Shown one piece after another: positions 45,185 through 53,750 of a stretch of 64,000 nucleotides of DNA. Both the position numbers and the translations under genes were made by a program. Positions within the stretch are counted from its first letter, which is position 1. Every line of letters begins with the position of its first letter. Where the stretch lies: the NCBI GenBank assembly GCA_031275405.1, contig JAISOV010000006.1, positions 84,379-148,378 of the forward strand. The letters are read 5' to 3'. The DNA comes from Clostridium sp. (GTDB taxonomy: Bacteria > Bacillota > Clostridia > Lachnospirales > Lachnospiraceae). The notes beneath the pieces were generated by a model. It saw nothing but the letters and a program-made list of their open reading frames with translations, searched no databases and was not told the origin of the DNA.

Positions 45185-45313
45185 CCGCGTGCGGACGCCT
45201 GCCGCAGCGAAACGGCGGCCGGATGTCAGATGGATCCTGCCATCGACCACCCTGTGCGGCTGCCTGAGGCGGCGAAACGGCAGTGCCAGGAACATCACGA
45301 AAGTCCATACCGG

Positions 45314-45350
45314 AAAGACCGTTCCGGCTGTATTGTCAGGAACGGTCTTT
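45314..45350 (+). terminator. Intrinsic terminator of the binding-protein cluster
   Basis: AAAGACCGTTCC (45314-45325) pairs perfectly with GGAACGGTCTTT (45339-45350), followed by TTCTC. It closes the 36-45 kb cluster. Confidence 0.85.
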
Positions 45351-45420
45351 TTCTCATAAAGAATGGACAGAATAATTTTTTGTATAAATTATGACAAAAA
45401 TGGAAAGGAATCATCATGAA

Positions 45421-45993
45421 ATGGCTTATCTGGTAGGCATAGCAGGAGGGACTGCAAGCGGAAAAAGTACATTCTCTGATCAATTGCGGAAATTACTTTG
45501 TGAATTAGGATGGAATGTAAAAATATTACATATGGATCATTATTTCAGACCTGAAAATGAGAGACCCTTTACGGAAGCATTTATTTCGGGAAAAAAATAT
45601 ATGGATGATAATCATCCGTTGACAGTGGATTTAGATACCTTAAAAAATGATATTCAAATAAATATTGAGGAAGGAGAATATGATGTTATCATAGTGGAAG
45701 GGTTATTAACATTATGGGACAATGAGATATATCACAAATTGGATTTAAGAATCTATATAGATTGTAAATCTGATGAGAGGATTGTACGCAGAATTAAGAG
45801 GAATATGGAATGGGGATTAACATTGGAACAAATCACAAATGTATATTTAGATATGGTTCGATATAGACATGACGAATATGTTGAACCGTCAAAATGGAGG
45901 GCGGAAATCATCATAAATGGTTCCCATTCTACAAAGGCATCCTTGCAAATGATAAAAGAATATATAAATGTTAATTGTAGGAAAGGAAAATAA
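45421..45993 (+). CDS. Uridine kinase-like P-loop kinase
   Basis: A 190-residue P-loop kinase of the uridine kinase/phosphoribulokinase group. Walker A GGTASGKST is at residues 9-17, HMDHYFRP is the substrate-binding element and VIIVEGLLTLW is the Walker B region. It phosphorylates a nucleoside or a related sugar; uridine is likely but not certain. Base composition is far more AT-rich than the preceding cluster, marking the left edge of an accessory island. ATG 45421 is used, with GGAAAGG 11 bases upstream; ATG 45400 and 45391 are also in frame. Confidence 0.8.
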   Translation: MAYLVGIAGGTASGKSTFSDQLRKLLCELGWNVKILHMDHYFRPENERPFTEAFISGKKYMDDNHPLTVDLDTLKNDIQINIEEGEYDVIIVEGLLTLWDNEIYHKLDLRIYIDCKSDERIVRRIKRNMEWGLTLEQITNVYLDMVRYRHDEYVEPSKWRAEIIINGSHSTKASLQMIKEYINVNCRKGK

Positions 45994-46052
45994 AAACCCA
46001 TTGAAAAAGATGAAAAATTGTTAGTATATCTTTCTATAAGGGAGCTAAAATC

Positions 46053-46146
46053 ATGAGCCGCACAAAAATGGACAAAGCATTTGGTGTCGCTGTGGTGATC
46101 CTTTTTGTGGGGGTGATGATCGTTGTGTTTCACCTGTTCCTTCCGT
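46053..46146 (+). pseudogene. 5' fragment of a small membrane protein gene, cut by an IS remnant
   Basis: Residues 9-30 (AFGVAVVILFVGVMIVVFHLF) are nearly identical at DNA level to the start of the gene at 51321. After LFLP the frame switches into IS1595 transposase sequence, so the open frame to 46331 is a chimera. It is a second, truncated copy of the 51321 gene. Confidence 0.75.
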
Positions 46147-46149
46147 TAA

Positions 46150-46440
46150 TTCGCACTCACGCAGATCAGGAAGTCATCGTAAACACCGATGGTTGGGCGA
46201 GTTATGACGGCTTGGTTGATATGGGTATAAGAAGCGTTACCGCATTAATCACGGTGATAATGAGTTTGTCAACGGCGAGAATCACGTCAATGGTATCGAA
46301 GGATTCTGGGGGGTTGCCAAAAATCGATTAGTGAAATTTTGCGGTGTGGACAGAGCGTTTTTTGACCTCTATCTAAAAGAGTGAGAGTATCGTTTTAACC
46401 TTCGCGGCGGAACAACAAGGCCGGCAAGAGCATAACCGAA
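46150..46440 (+). pseudogene. IS1595-family transposase remnant
   Basis: Translated with one frameshift near 46224-46230, the segment gives VNTDGWASYDGLVDMG followed by RYRINHGDNEFVNG, then HVNGIEGFWGVAKNRLVKF and an in-frame TGA. These are hallmarks of the C-terminal part of the IS1595 DDE transposase. The 5' half and both ends are missing. It cannot be functional. Confidence 0.85.
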
Positions 46441-46928
46441 CGCCCGGAGACCGCAGATCAGCGGGAAGAGAACGGGCATTGGGAAATAGACCTTGTGGCA
46501 GGCAGGGGACCGGGCCCTGCGTCCTGACGCCTGTGGAGCGGGTTTCGCGGAAATCGCTCCATGTGTCCATAAAGAACAAGACGCAGGAGGAAGTCATCAA
46601 AGCCTTAAAACGGCTCGCCAAGCGTGTCGGCGGCGACTTTGGCGAGGTATTCAGGACGATAACGGCAGACAACGGAAGCGGGTTTTTAGACAGCGAAAGG
46701 ATGAAGGCCGCCGCGAAGTGCGGCGAGGTATATTATGCCCACCCTTACAGCTCCTGGGAAAGAGGGCCAAATGAGAACGGCAGCCGTATGCCGCGGCGGT
46801 TTCCCCCAAAAGGGACGGACTGGAACACACGAACCGCAGAGCGCCTGCAGGAGATAGAGGATGGGGTAAATCATTACCCGCGAAGAATACTTGCCTATCA
46901 GTCCGCAAACCAAGCATACGCCGCATAG
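46425..46928 (+). pseudogene. IS30-family transposase remnant
   Basis: Two frames together give ENGHWEIDLVAGRGPG, then CVLTPVERVSRKSLHVSIKN, TITADNGSGFLDSERM and HPYSSWERGPNENG, the DDE core of IS30 transposases. A frameshift near 46522 separates them, and the N-terminal DNA-binding half is absent. ERGPNENGSRMPRRFPPKGTD is the usual end region. It is fused directly to the IS1595 remnant, so two insertions or recombination events met here. Confidence 0.85.
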
Positions 46929-47084
46929 GGTTGGGGGCGTTGGAATAGGACATTTTCACTTGCAATTTTCAGATAAAAATGTTTTTGAAAAAACGCTTGA
47001 CTTTCAAGAGCAGATGTGACATAGTGGATTCATTATAGGGGTGTCGCTGATTGCCAATCTGGTCAAGCCCCTAGATAAATCGAA

Positions 47085-47273
47085 AATTCTTTTCGATTTG
47101 AGCGGTAAATTTTGCTTGGTCGCGCGTGATATAGACAGAGGGTAAAATCGGGATCTCGTGCTATAGAAAGGAACGTGTACGATGACCAAACAAAGAACGG
47201 CACTGTTTCGCACCAAAGCAGTCCGATACTCGGCTACAGCGGAGTCGAGTGCCTTGTGGAAGTAAGTTAAATT
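47085..47273 (+). repeat. Duplicated leader segment, copy 1 (with 27-residue ORF)
   Basis: This segment matches 50857-51047 over about 185 bases. Shared parts are the hairpin AAATCGAAAA/TTTTCGATTT, the phrase TAGACAGAGGGTAAAAT, the ribosome site region CTATAGAAAGGAA and the codons for MT(K/R)Q(R/K)TALFRTKAVRYS. In this copy the frame (47182-47265) stops after 27 codons. It may be a truncated gene start or a short peptide gene before the secreted protein at 47345. Confidence 0.75.
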
Positions 47274-47344
47274 GTCCATCTCTGACGGGCAGTAACAAAG
47301 CGAATGCAAATAAGCCAACCAATGAGAAGAAAAGAACAAAAACA

Positions 47345-47761
47345 ATGAGCAAAACAAAGAAAATCACAAGCATAATCGTAACAGCTATGGTCATGGTAAC
47401 GATTCTAACGACAGCTGCATTTGCACAGTCATATGCTAATAAATACGTATATGGCAATGCTTACACGGTAGTAGCAAATGGAGGATTTTCGGATGGCGGG
47501 GCAAACTATTTAACCACCACCGTTGGTGAAATCTACAAGGCAGACGGTACATCGTCGAACTATTCCCGCGTTCGCGGAGATGTTCTAAACAGCAGCGGTA
47601 ATCAGATATCAGTAAGTACCAATGTCGCGTTGGACTTGGATACGCCTACTTTGATAATGCTGAATCAAAACTATGCTGCCGGAACAATTATGAAGTTGCG
47701 CATGAAAGGAAATGTTAATTCCCTCGATTGCATCGTGGACTTCACAACCGCAATTGGCTAA
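47345..47761 (+). CDS. Small secreted protein, unknown
   Basis: A 138-residue protein. The signal peptide (KKITSIIVTAMVMVTILTTAAFAQS) should be cleaved after about residue 28. The mature part, about 110 residues, is rich in Asn, Thr, Gly and Ser and appears beta-stranded. It lies directly before ABC transporter genes, in the order seen where a secreted peptide or bacteriocin-like protein is followed by a transport or immunity system, but no known bacteriocin motif is visible. ATG 47345 follows GAAGAAAAG. Only one Cys is present near the end. Confidence 0.65.
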   Translation: MSKTKKITSIIVTAMVMVTILTTAAFAQSYANKYVYGNAYTVVANGGFSDGGANYLTTTVGEIYKADGTSSNYSRVRGDVLNSSGNQISVSTNVALDLDTPTLIMLNQNYAAGTIMKLRMKGNVNSLDCIVDFTTAIG

Positions 47762-47836
47762 ACTCCCAACTTTAGTGCTACCGACGGGTTTCCCGCCGGT
47801 AGCACTAAAAGCGAAAACATGCAACGAGGTCAGAGA

Positions 47837-48706
47837 ATGAAATCACTCTTAAAAACAGTTCAAATGCAATTCAAATTGATGACGACGACCAAGTCATTTT
47901 TGCTTGGGATGAGCATTAATTTCGTGTATGTGTTTATAACATATATGTACTATGTTATAAATTCTATGGGACATGACATATCCACTGTAGTTTCACCAAG
48001 TGCCGTGTTTCCGCTTAATACTGGGAGTGCTTTCTTTGATGTGTATATCAATATAGTTCCATTCTTGGTTGTGCTTCCTTTTTCAATGTCGTATTTAACT
48101 GACAAAAACAATTGCGCGTTGCCTATGATTCAGTCTCGCAGTAGTGTTGGTATATATTATACAGCTAAGAGTATTGTCTGCTTTTTAGGCGGGGGCTTAG
48201 TGTTTATAATTCCGATGATTGTAAGTGTATGCCTAAACACTATTACATTTCCTGCGTCTGGGATAACTCCATTTGGAGATTTGTTTGATATGAACTTTGA
48301 CCTTTTTATAAGTGGTGCGAATATTGTTTTGCCGACCATTTGGAAGGGACTCTGGCTGCCGCGTCTTTTCATATTCAGTCCTGAAATGTACGCTATTTTA
48401 TTTTCCATTTTGTTTTCACTTTTTGCAGGTGTGCTTTCATTGTTCACATTTTCAGTGTCGTTAGTTATAAAGCGGTTTAAGATTCTATTATTCCTACCAG
48501 CGTATTTGTTTATAACTCTGACAAATACTCTTGATTCATTGTTCTATAACGGGAATAATTTTATGAGTTATAAGATATTTCAATATGTAACTGTAAATGC
48601 ACAATTTGGGAAAAACCCTTTGTTTCTGGCGGTTGTTGTTATGCTATTACTATCTATATCCGTAGTGCTTATCATACGGCAAGCACATATTGACCAGCTT
48701 GATTAA
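47837..48706 (+). CDS. ABC-2-type membrane protein 1
   Basis: A 289-residue protein with six or seven hydrophobic segments and no soluble domain. It begins MKSLLKTVQMQFKLM, and its spacing of helices fits ABC-2 permeases of lantibiotic-immunity or multidrug type. It is followed within 15 bases by a second membrane protein and then by an ABC ATPase. ATG 47837 has GAGG upstream; ATG 47819 is an alternative. AT-rich composition sets it apart from the flanking chromosome. Confidence 0.65.
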   Translation: MKSLLKTVQMQFKLMTTTKSFLLGMSINFVYVFITYMYYVINSMGHDISTVVSPSAVFPLNTGSAFFDVYINIVPFLVVLPFSMSYLTDKNNCALPMIQSRSSVGIYYTAKSIVCFLGGGLVFIIPMIVSVCLNTITFPASGITPFGDLFDMNFDLFISGANIVLPTIWKGLWLPRLFIFSPEMYAILFSILFSLFAGVLSLFTFSVSLVIKRFKILLFLPAYLFITLTNTLDSLFYNGNNFMSYKIFQYVTVNAQFGKNPLFLAVVVMLLLSISVVLIIRQAHIDQLD

Positions 48707-48720
48707 GAGGGATGAATCAA

Positions 48721-49494
48721 ATGATTAGTCGCATTTCAATTTATAAATTGTTGGCAATACTGCCTATAACGGCTTTCAGAAAGATTAATCTGTTGCTACC
48801 CAGACAAGCATATGGGGCAGAGTTGTCAGTAGCGGAACTGTTTCTTCAAAACGTTTTTTCTGGTAGTCCGTCAAGAACACATGCTAATATCGTTATTGTT
48901 ATGTTTGGCTTATTTGAAGTAGTCATTTTTAACATTTTATTTGGCTCGTTGTTCTATCGTGACTTTTTTGACAATAGCATTTATATTTTTGTAAGGCAAA
49001 AAAGCAGACTGAGATGGTATATCAATCGTTTGTGGCAATTGACACTATTCTCAATGATTTACAATACAATTTTTATTGGAATAACTTTTGTCCTCAGTGC
49101 GCGTTATTCAAAATTCGGCATAGACAAAGAAGCTTTATATATGTTCCTGCTTGCGTTTGTTATGGTTTTTTTGTTTAGCCTGTGGACTACAATTTTGATA
49201 AACTTAATCTCAATTAAAACCGGCTCTGTTCTTAGCTTTATCACAAATTATATTGCACTCACCGTTTGTTCTTTTCTTGCCATATTCCATGAAAAGGTTC
49301 CTATCGTCAGAAATATTCCGATATTGCTCGCACTAAACCCTGTTGCAAACGTTACGATAAATTGGGGGGACGGAATAGGGAAAGGTTTGCTGCCTTCCGT
49401 TTATTTTATCATAATAATTCTGATAACGACAATTTTAGGCTATATGGTAATTTCAAGAACCGATATTAGCCTTGAAAATAAAGAAAATAGTTAG
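48721..49494 (+). CDS. ABC-2-type membrane protein 2
   Basis: A 257-residue membrane protein with about six hydrophobic segments. The N-terminal IYKLLAILPITAFRKINLLLP precedes a large external loop. NVTINWGDGIGKGLLPSVYFII and a late ISRTDISLE tail are visible, but no specific family is recognised. It probably pairs with the preceding permease. AAGAGGG lies 6-8 bases before ATG 48721; ATG 48712 is too close to that site. Confidence 0.6.
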   Translation: MISRISIYKLLAILPITAFRKINLLLPRQAYGAELSVAELFLQNVFSGSPSRTHANIVIVMFGLFEVVIFNILFGSLFYRDFFDNSIYIFVRQKSRLRWYINRLWQLTLFSMIYNTIFIGITFVLSARYSKFGIDKEALYMFLLAFVMVFLFSLWTTILINLISIKTGSVLSFITNYIALTVCSFLAIFHEKVPIVRNIPILLALNPVANVTINWGDGIGKGLLPSVYFIIIILITTILGYMVISRTDISLENKENS

Positions 49495-49508
49495 GGAGGA
49501 AATGCCAA

Positions 49509-50147
49509 ATGACTACAGTTGAGACTCAAAACTTGTCAAAAATAATTAAAGGAAATACTGTTATCGATGATGTTAGTATCATTATGACTTCGGGGGCAAT
49601 CTACGGAATTGAAGGGAAAAACGGTTCTGGAAAAACAATGCTCTTCAGATTGTTGTCAGGATTAGTCTTACCAACCTCCGGAGCAATACTATATAGCGGT
49701 AAAACTTTGCACAAAGAAATTGCATCACCGCCAAGCATTGGCGTAACGATAGAAAACATGGGCTTATATTCAGAGTTTACTGGGCTTAGGAATCTACAGT
49801 ATTTAGCATCCATAAGAAAATGCATTAATACTGATTGCATATTAAAGGCAATAGCTCGAGTTGGACTTGACCCTTGCGATAAACGCATAGTAAAAAAGTA
49901 TTCTTTAGGAATGCGTCAGCGAATTGTCTTGGCTCAAGCCTTTATGGAATCCCCAGACATATTACTGTTAGATGAGCCAATGAATGGCCTTGACGAGTCG
50001 GGAGTTGAAACAATACGGAAAGTATTGATGGAAGAAGCCGACAGGGGCGCATTGATACTAATATCGAGTCACAACAGAGATGATATAGATTTGCTTTGTC
50101 AAGTAAAATACTCAATGGCGAACGGTAGATTGGAGTTGCAAAAATGA
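49509..50147 (+). CDS. ABC transporter ATPase for the accessory-island transporter
   Basis: A 212-residue ABC ATPase. Walker A GKNGSGKT, signature YSLGMRQR, Walker B ILLLDEPMNGLDES and switch ISSHN are intact. The LGMRQR signature is typical of ATPases of drug-export and lantibiotic-immunity transporters. It should drive the two membrane proteins encoded just upstream. GGAGG lies 10 bases before ATG. Its ATGA overlap couples it to the exported protein at 50144. Confidence 0.88.
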   Translation: MTTVETQNLSKIIKGNTVIDDVSIIMTSGAIYGIEGKNGSGKTMLFRLLSGLVLPTSGAILYSGKTLHKEIASPPSIGVTIENMGLYSEFTGLRNLQYLASIRKCINTDCILKAIARVGLDPCDKRIVKKYSLGMRQRIVLAQAFMESPDILLLDEPMNGLDESGVETIRKVLMEEADRGALILISSHNRDDIDLLCQVKYSMANGRLELQK

Positions 50148-50845
50148 AGAAAATCTCTATTGTCATATTCATAGTTTTAGTCTGCAACATTTCTTTTGGG
50201 CTGTATGCAAAGAACACATACAAGGATTGTGGTGTTGCCGCTTTTAACACCGTTGATGAGGCTTTGGGTCTTAACCCTAACATCAACCAGATATTTACTG
50301 AGGACGATGTTGATTTGTTTATTTCTGACATCAAAAAACGCATTGATACTATTGCTGACGATGTTTTAGTTCTCGTAGTTCAGCCAACAGGAAAGATGAA
50401 ACAGTATGGCTTCTCATCAGTTCAAGAAGTCAGTATCCTCTCCGTCTTGCGTGGCGATGTCAGTACTGAGAATTCGATAGAAATTGCTTCCATAGGCGGG
50501 GGAGGCGTTTATTCTCAAGAATACGCATATTATGATTACAGTAATGAACGACCAGTCTTATTTGGAATGGTAAACGTATTGCTTCCAGAAAAAGAATATC
50601 TTGTTTTTTTGACGCCATTGAAACTAAATAGCATAACAACTTCTCCGTATTATAGATATGCGTGGTCGCCTCAAAGTTCTTTTCGTATAAGCGATGATTA
50701 CTCTGTAGCAGTGAATAAGACAGCTTCTGATACCTCTTATGAAGAATTCAAAGGCAGCGAATTCTTTTGCGACACCGAAGAAACAGTAAATAAACTCTTA
50801 CAATTGAAGCATACAGTCGTTGCTCGATATTTAGCGAATCCTTGA
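50144..50845 (+). CDS. Exported protein, unknown, coupled to the ABC ATPase
   Basis: A 233-residue protein with an N-terminal hydrophobic segment (ISIVIFIVLVCNISFGLYA) that may be a signal peptide or anchor. The Cys in it lacks a clear lipobox. The remainder is a soluble domain with strands (VLVLVVQPTGKMKQYGFSSVQEVSILSVLRGDVS), similar in feel to small immunity or accessory proteins, but I recognise no family. A 17-bp terminator hairpin follows at once. Confidence 0.65.
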   Translation: MKKISIVIFIVLVCNISFGLYAKNTYKDCGVAAFNTVDEALGLNPNINQIFTEDDVDLFISDIKKRIDTIADDVLVLVVQPTGKMKQYGFSSVQEVSILSVLRGDVSTENSIEIASIGGGGVYSQEYAYYDYSNERPVLFGMVNVLLPEKEYLVFLTPLKLNSITTSPYYRYAWSPQSSFRISDDYSVAVNKTASDTSYEEFKGSEFFCDTEETVNKLLQLKHTVVARYLANP

Positions 50846-50856
50846 TTATGTTCTGT

Positions 50857-50893
50857 ACCGCTGAAATCGAAAAAACTTTTCGATTTCAGCGGT
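50857..50893 (+). terminator. Intrinsic terminator of the ABC-2 operon, part of duplicated leader copy 2
   Basis: A 17-bp perfect stem, 50857-50873 with 50877-50893, around AAC and followed by AAATTTT. This hairpin and the next 150 bases repeat the segment at 47085-47273, so it also opens the leader of the following gene. Confidence 0.8.
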
Positions 50894-50968
50894 AAATTTT
50901 CCTGACTTCTGCGTTATATAGATAGAGGGTAAAATTGAGACCTCGTGCTATAGAAGGGAATGGGTACG

Positions 50969-51321
50969 ATGACCAGACAAAAAACGGCACTCTTCCGCAC
51001 CAAAGCAGTCCGATATTCAGCTACGGCGGAGTCGAGTGCCTTATGGGTTGAAATACTGGCTAATGCGCTTGCTACTCTTACATCACATATTTTGGGATAT
51101 GACACATGGTCATTAACAAATAATTGTTCTAGTTTTGCTTCCACAGGATGGAATGCAATATGCTCAACAACGGTATCTGCGGTGTAATTAATACGCCGTC
51201 CAACTTAAAAAATAGTATAGAGAACACTGGTCTTTCATCTACTGGGATTGCCGTTCCATATGATTATGCGGTGTACTACGCGAATGGTTCAAGTACGCCC
51301 GTAAGGAGTTCAGTATATTAA
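50969..51321 (+). pseudogene. Frameshifted small secreted-type protein gene
   Basis: The frame from ATG 50969 runs 72 codons and contains CSSFASTGWNAICS, a Cys-centred motif like those of papain-like hydrolases. It then stops early. Another frame, open from about 51160, continues GVINTPSNLKNSIENTG to IAVPYDYAVYYANGSSTPVRSSVY and ends at TAA 51319-51321, which overlaps the next ATG. A single frameshift near 51160-51180 would restore a protein of about 117 residues coupled to the 51321 gene. The first 26 residues are shared with the 47182 ORF. Confidence 0.6.
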
Positions 51322-51689
51322 TGAAAAAATGGATTGTATTTGGTGTCGCTGTGGTGATCCTTTTTGTGGGGGTGATGATCGTCGTGCTTCACCTGTTCCT
51401 TCCGTCAAGTACGCCTGTGACCGAAGTGGCATTTCAGGAAATTTCCTTCCTGCGGGAGGATCAGAAAGTCATTTTGAATGGCGAATTGCTTTCCAGCGGG
51501 AAATCCTACCGTGGATACCGTTACCGAATGGTAAATGACGTCTTGATTGTCACCATCCAAAGCGAATTGGTAAATCCAGGCCATCCCAATGGAGCTTTCC
51601 ACATTGAGATCATGGAGGAACAGCCGTCAAACGTCCGGAACATTGCGATAGAATCAGGGAACGATATAACACCAATTTATCCACGATAA
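51321..51689 (+). CDS. Small membrane-anchored protein, unknown
   Basis: A 122-residue protein. One N-terminal membrane helix (IVFGVAVVILFVGVMIVVLHLFL) precedes an extracytoplasmic domain of about 90 residues (VAFQEISFLREDQKVILNGELLSSG). The start overlaps the stop of the preceding broken gene (TAATG), so the two were once co-translated. A truncated copy of its first 30 codons survives at 46053. It may be an immunity-type or accessory partner of the secreted protein, which is only an inference from pairing. Confidence 0.65.
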   Translation: MKKWIVFGVAVVILFVGVMIVVLHLFLPSSTPVTEVAFQEISFLREDQKVILNGELLSSGKSYRGYRYRMVNDVLIVTIQSELVNPGHPNGAFHIEIMEEQPSNVRNIAIESGNDITPIYPR

Positions 51690-51854
51690 CTCAGGATCAC
51701 AAGATCACGGCAAGCTGCCTCCCGCACAGATCCGGCACTTTCTCCCGCCCCTCCCGGCAGGGCGGAAATGCCGCTGGCCATAGGAAGAAGCCCGGTTCCG
51801 TTGAGGCTGCGGATCTGGGCATAGCTTGATCACCAAAGAAAGTTCCTTGGTTTT

Positions 51855-53633
51855 TTATAACGCGAATTGCGACATATACAGCTTATAATAGGCTCCTTTT
51901 CTGGAAAGAAGCTCTTCGGCGGTGCCTTCTTCCAGAATCCCGCCCTCGTCGATGACAAAAATCCGGTTTGCCTTCTGGATGGTGGAGAGCCTGTGCGCGA
52001 TCACGAAAGAGGTGCGTCCGGTCAGCAGGGTCTGGATCCCTTTCTGCACCAGAAGCTCCGTCTGGGTGTCGATACTGGAGGTGGCTTCGTCCAGGATCAG
52101 GATCCGTGGCATGGATACAAAGGTTCTGGCAAAGGCAAGCAGCTGTTTCTGTCCGATGGACAGTCCGGCGCCCCGTTCTTTCAGCTCCGTGTCATAGCCT
52201 TTTTCCAGTTTCAGGATGAAGTCATGGGCGCTGACGGCCTTCGCGGCGGCAATGATCTCTTCTTCGGTGGCGTCCAGCTTTCCGTAGCGGATGTTATCCC
52301 TGACCGTGCCGGAAAAGAGGAACGTATCCTGGGTCATGATCCCCATCTGGCTCCGCAGGGATTCCAGCGTCACCGTCCGGACATCCGTGCCGTCGATCAG
52401 CACCCGCCCGGAGGTCGTGTCGTAAAACCGGCTGATGAGGTTGACGATGGTCGTCTTCCCGGCTCCGGTAGGGCCGACTAAGGCGATGGTCTCTCCGGGG
52501 CGGATGTGGAAGCTGACCTTCCGGAGCACTTGCATCTCCGGGGCATCTGAGTAGGCGAAGGTGACGTCCTCGAAGGTGACGGCTCCTTGGATAGGGGGCA
52601 GGACGCCGGCGCCGGGCCGGTCGGTGATGCCGGGTACGGTGTCCAGAATCTCAAACACACGCTCCGCCGCCGCGATGTTGGTGATCAGCTGGTTGTAAAA
52701 ACTGCTCAGGTTGCTGATCGGACGCCAGAACATATTGATATAACTGGCAAACGCCATGAAAGTGCCAATGGAAACCTGATCGATCCCGATGACCACGATA
52801 CCGGTATAGTACAGCGCGATGGAACCGAGTCCCCAGCAGATGTCGATGACGGGTCCGAAAGCGTCGCTGAAAGAGACAGCCTTATGAAAGGCAAGTCGCT
52901 GTTCCTCCACCAGACGGCGGAAAATATCGTCGGTCTCCGTCTCCGCCGTAAAACTCTGGATGATCCTCATGCCCGATAAATCCTCATGGATGAAAGCGCC
53001 CAGATTGGAAAGCTTCTTCCGGTAGGTCTGCCAGCGTCTGTGGGAGGCGGTCTGGATGAACCACATCCCGCCCAGCAGAAGGGGCAGCGAACAGAGGGCG
53101 GCCATGGCCAGCAAGGGGTTCTTGGCGACCATGATGACGATGACGGCACAGACCGTGATGAAATCCGGAATTAAGGTCGTGACGCAGTTCCCAAGCACTT
53201 CTTTCAAGGAATTAATATCGCCGATGATACGCGCCAGGATCTTTCCGGTAGGACGGCTGTCAAAAAACTGGAAATCCAGAGTCTGTATATGGGTATAAAG
53301 CTCCTGACGGATCCTCATCAGGACGCCGTTGCCGATCCGGTTCATGATCGACATCCGCAGCCGGACGAACAGCACCATGGCGAGGTTCAGAACAAGGGCG
53401 AACCCGATCAGCCGTATCAGGCCCGGGAAATCCCCCTGGCGTATGTAGTCGTCGATAGCGGCTTCCATGATCAGCGGGTTCATCAGGCTGACAGTCACGC
53501 AGAAAGCCATGATGAGCAGCACCAGCAGGATTTCTTTTTGGAAGCGCAGCAGATAGGAGAAGAGCCGCAGCAAAGTTTCCCTTTTTTTGGTTTCTAGGGA
53601 CTGCTCGTCTTCTTTATAGGAATTCACAGACAT
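51855..53633 (-). CDS. Heterodimeric ABC exporter subunit, catalytic Glu present
   Basis: A 592-residue half-transporter: six membrane helices to about residue 320, then the ATPase domain. Walker A is GPTGAGKTT, the signature is the unusual LSIGQKQ, Walker B is ILILDEATSS with the catalytic Glu, and the switch is VIAHRLST. With the neighbouring gene it forms a heterodimer in which one site is degenerate, as in YheHI- and LmrCD-like exporters for drugs or lipids. AAGGAG lies 8 bases before ATG 53633 (MSVNSYKED). It lies downstream of its partner, 117 bases away. Confidence 0.9.
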   Translation of the reverse strand: MSVNSYKEDEQSLETKKRETLLRLFSYLLRFQKEILLVLLIMAFCVTVSLMNPLIMEAAIDDYIRQGDFPGLIRLIGFALVLNLAMVLFVRLRMSIMNRIGNGVLMRIRQELYTHIQTLDFQFFDSRPTGKILARIIGDINSLKEVLGNCVTTLIPDFITVCAVIVIMVAKNPLLAMAALCSLPLLLGGMWFIQTASHRRWQTYRKKLSNLGAFIHEDLSGMRIIQSFTAETETDDIFRRLVEEQRLAFHKAVSFSDAFGPVIDICWGLGSIALYYTGIVVIGIDQVSIGTFMAFASYINMFWRPISNLSSFYNQLITNIAAAERVFEILDTVPGITDRPGAGVLPPIQGAVTFEDVTFAYSDAPEMQVLRKVSFHIRPGETIALVGPTGAGKTTIVNLISRFYDTTSGRVLIDGTDVRTVTLESLRSQMGIMTQDTFLFSGTVRDNIRYGKLDATEEEIIAAAKAVSAHDFILKLEKGYDTELKERGAGLSIGQKQLLAFARTFVSMPRILILDEATSSIDTQTELLVQKGIQTLLTGRTSFVIAHRLSTIQKANRIFVIDEGGILEEGTAEELLSRKGAYYKLYMSQFAL

Positions 53634-53750
53634 CAGGAACACTCCTTTTCTTTTTTCGTCAGTACCGGCTGATTCCAAGGCTCCCTAGATCCGCGGCGCG
53701 GCAGATCAGCCTTCCATTCCGTGATAGTTCCTAAGACACGGAATGAAAGC

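Noticed and set aside
46053..46331. A 92-residue membrane protein
   Set aside because: Its second half is IS1595 transposase sequence out of frame; it is a chimera of a truncated gene and an IS remnant.
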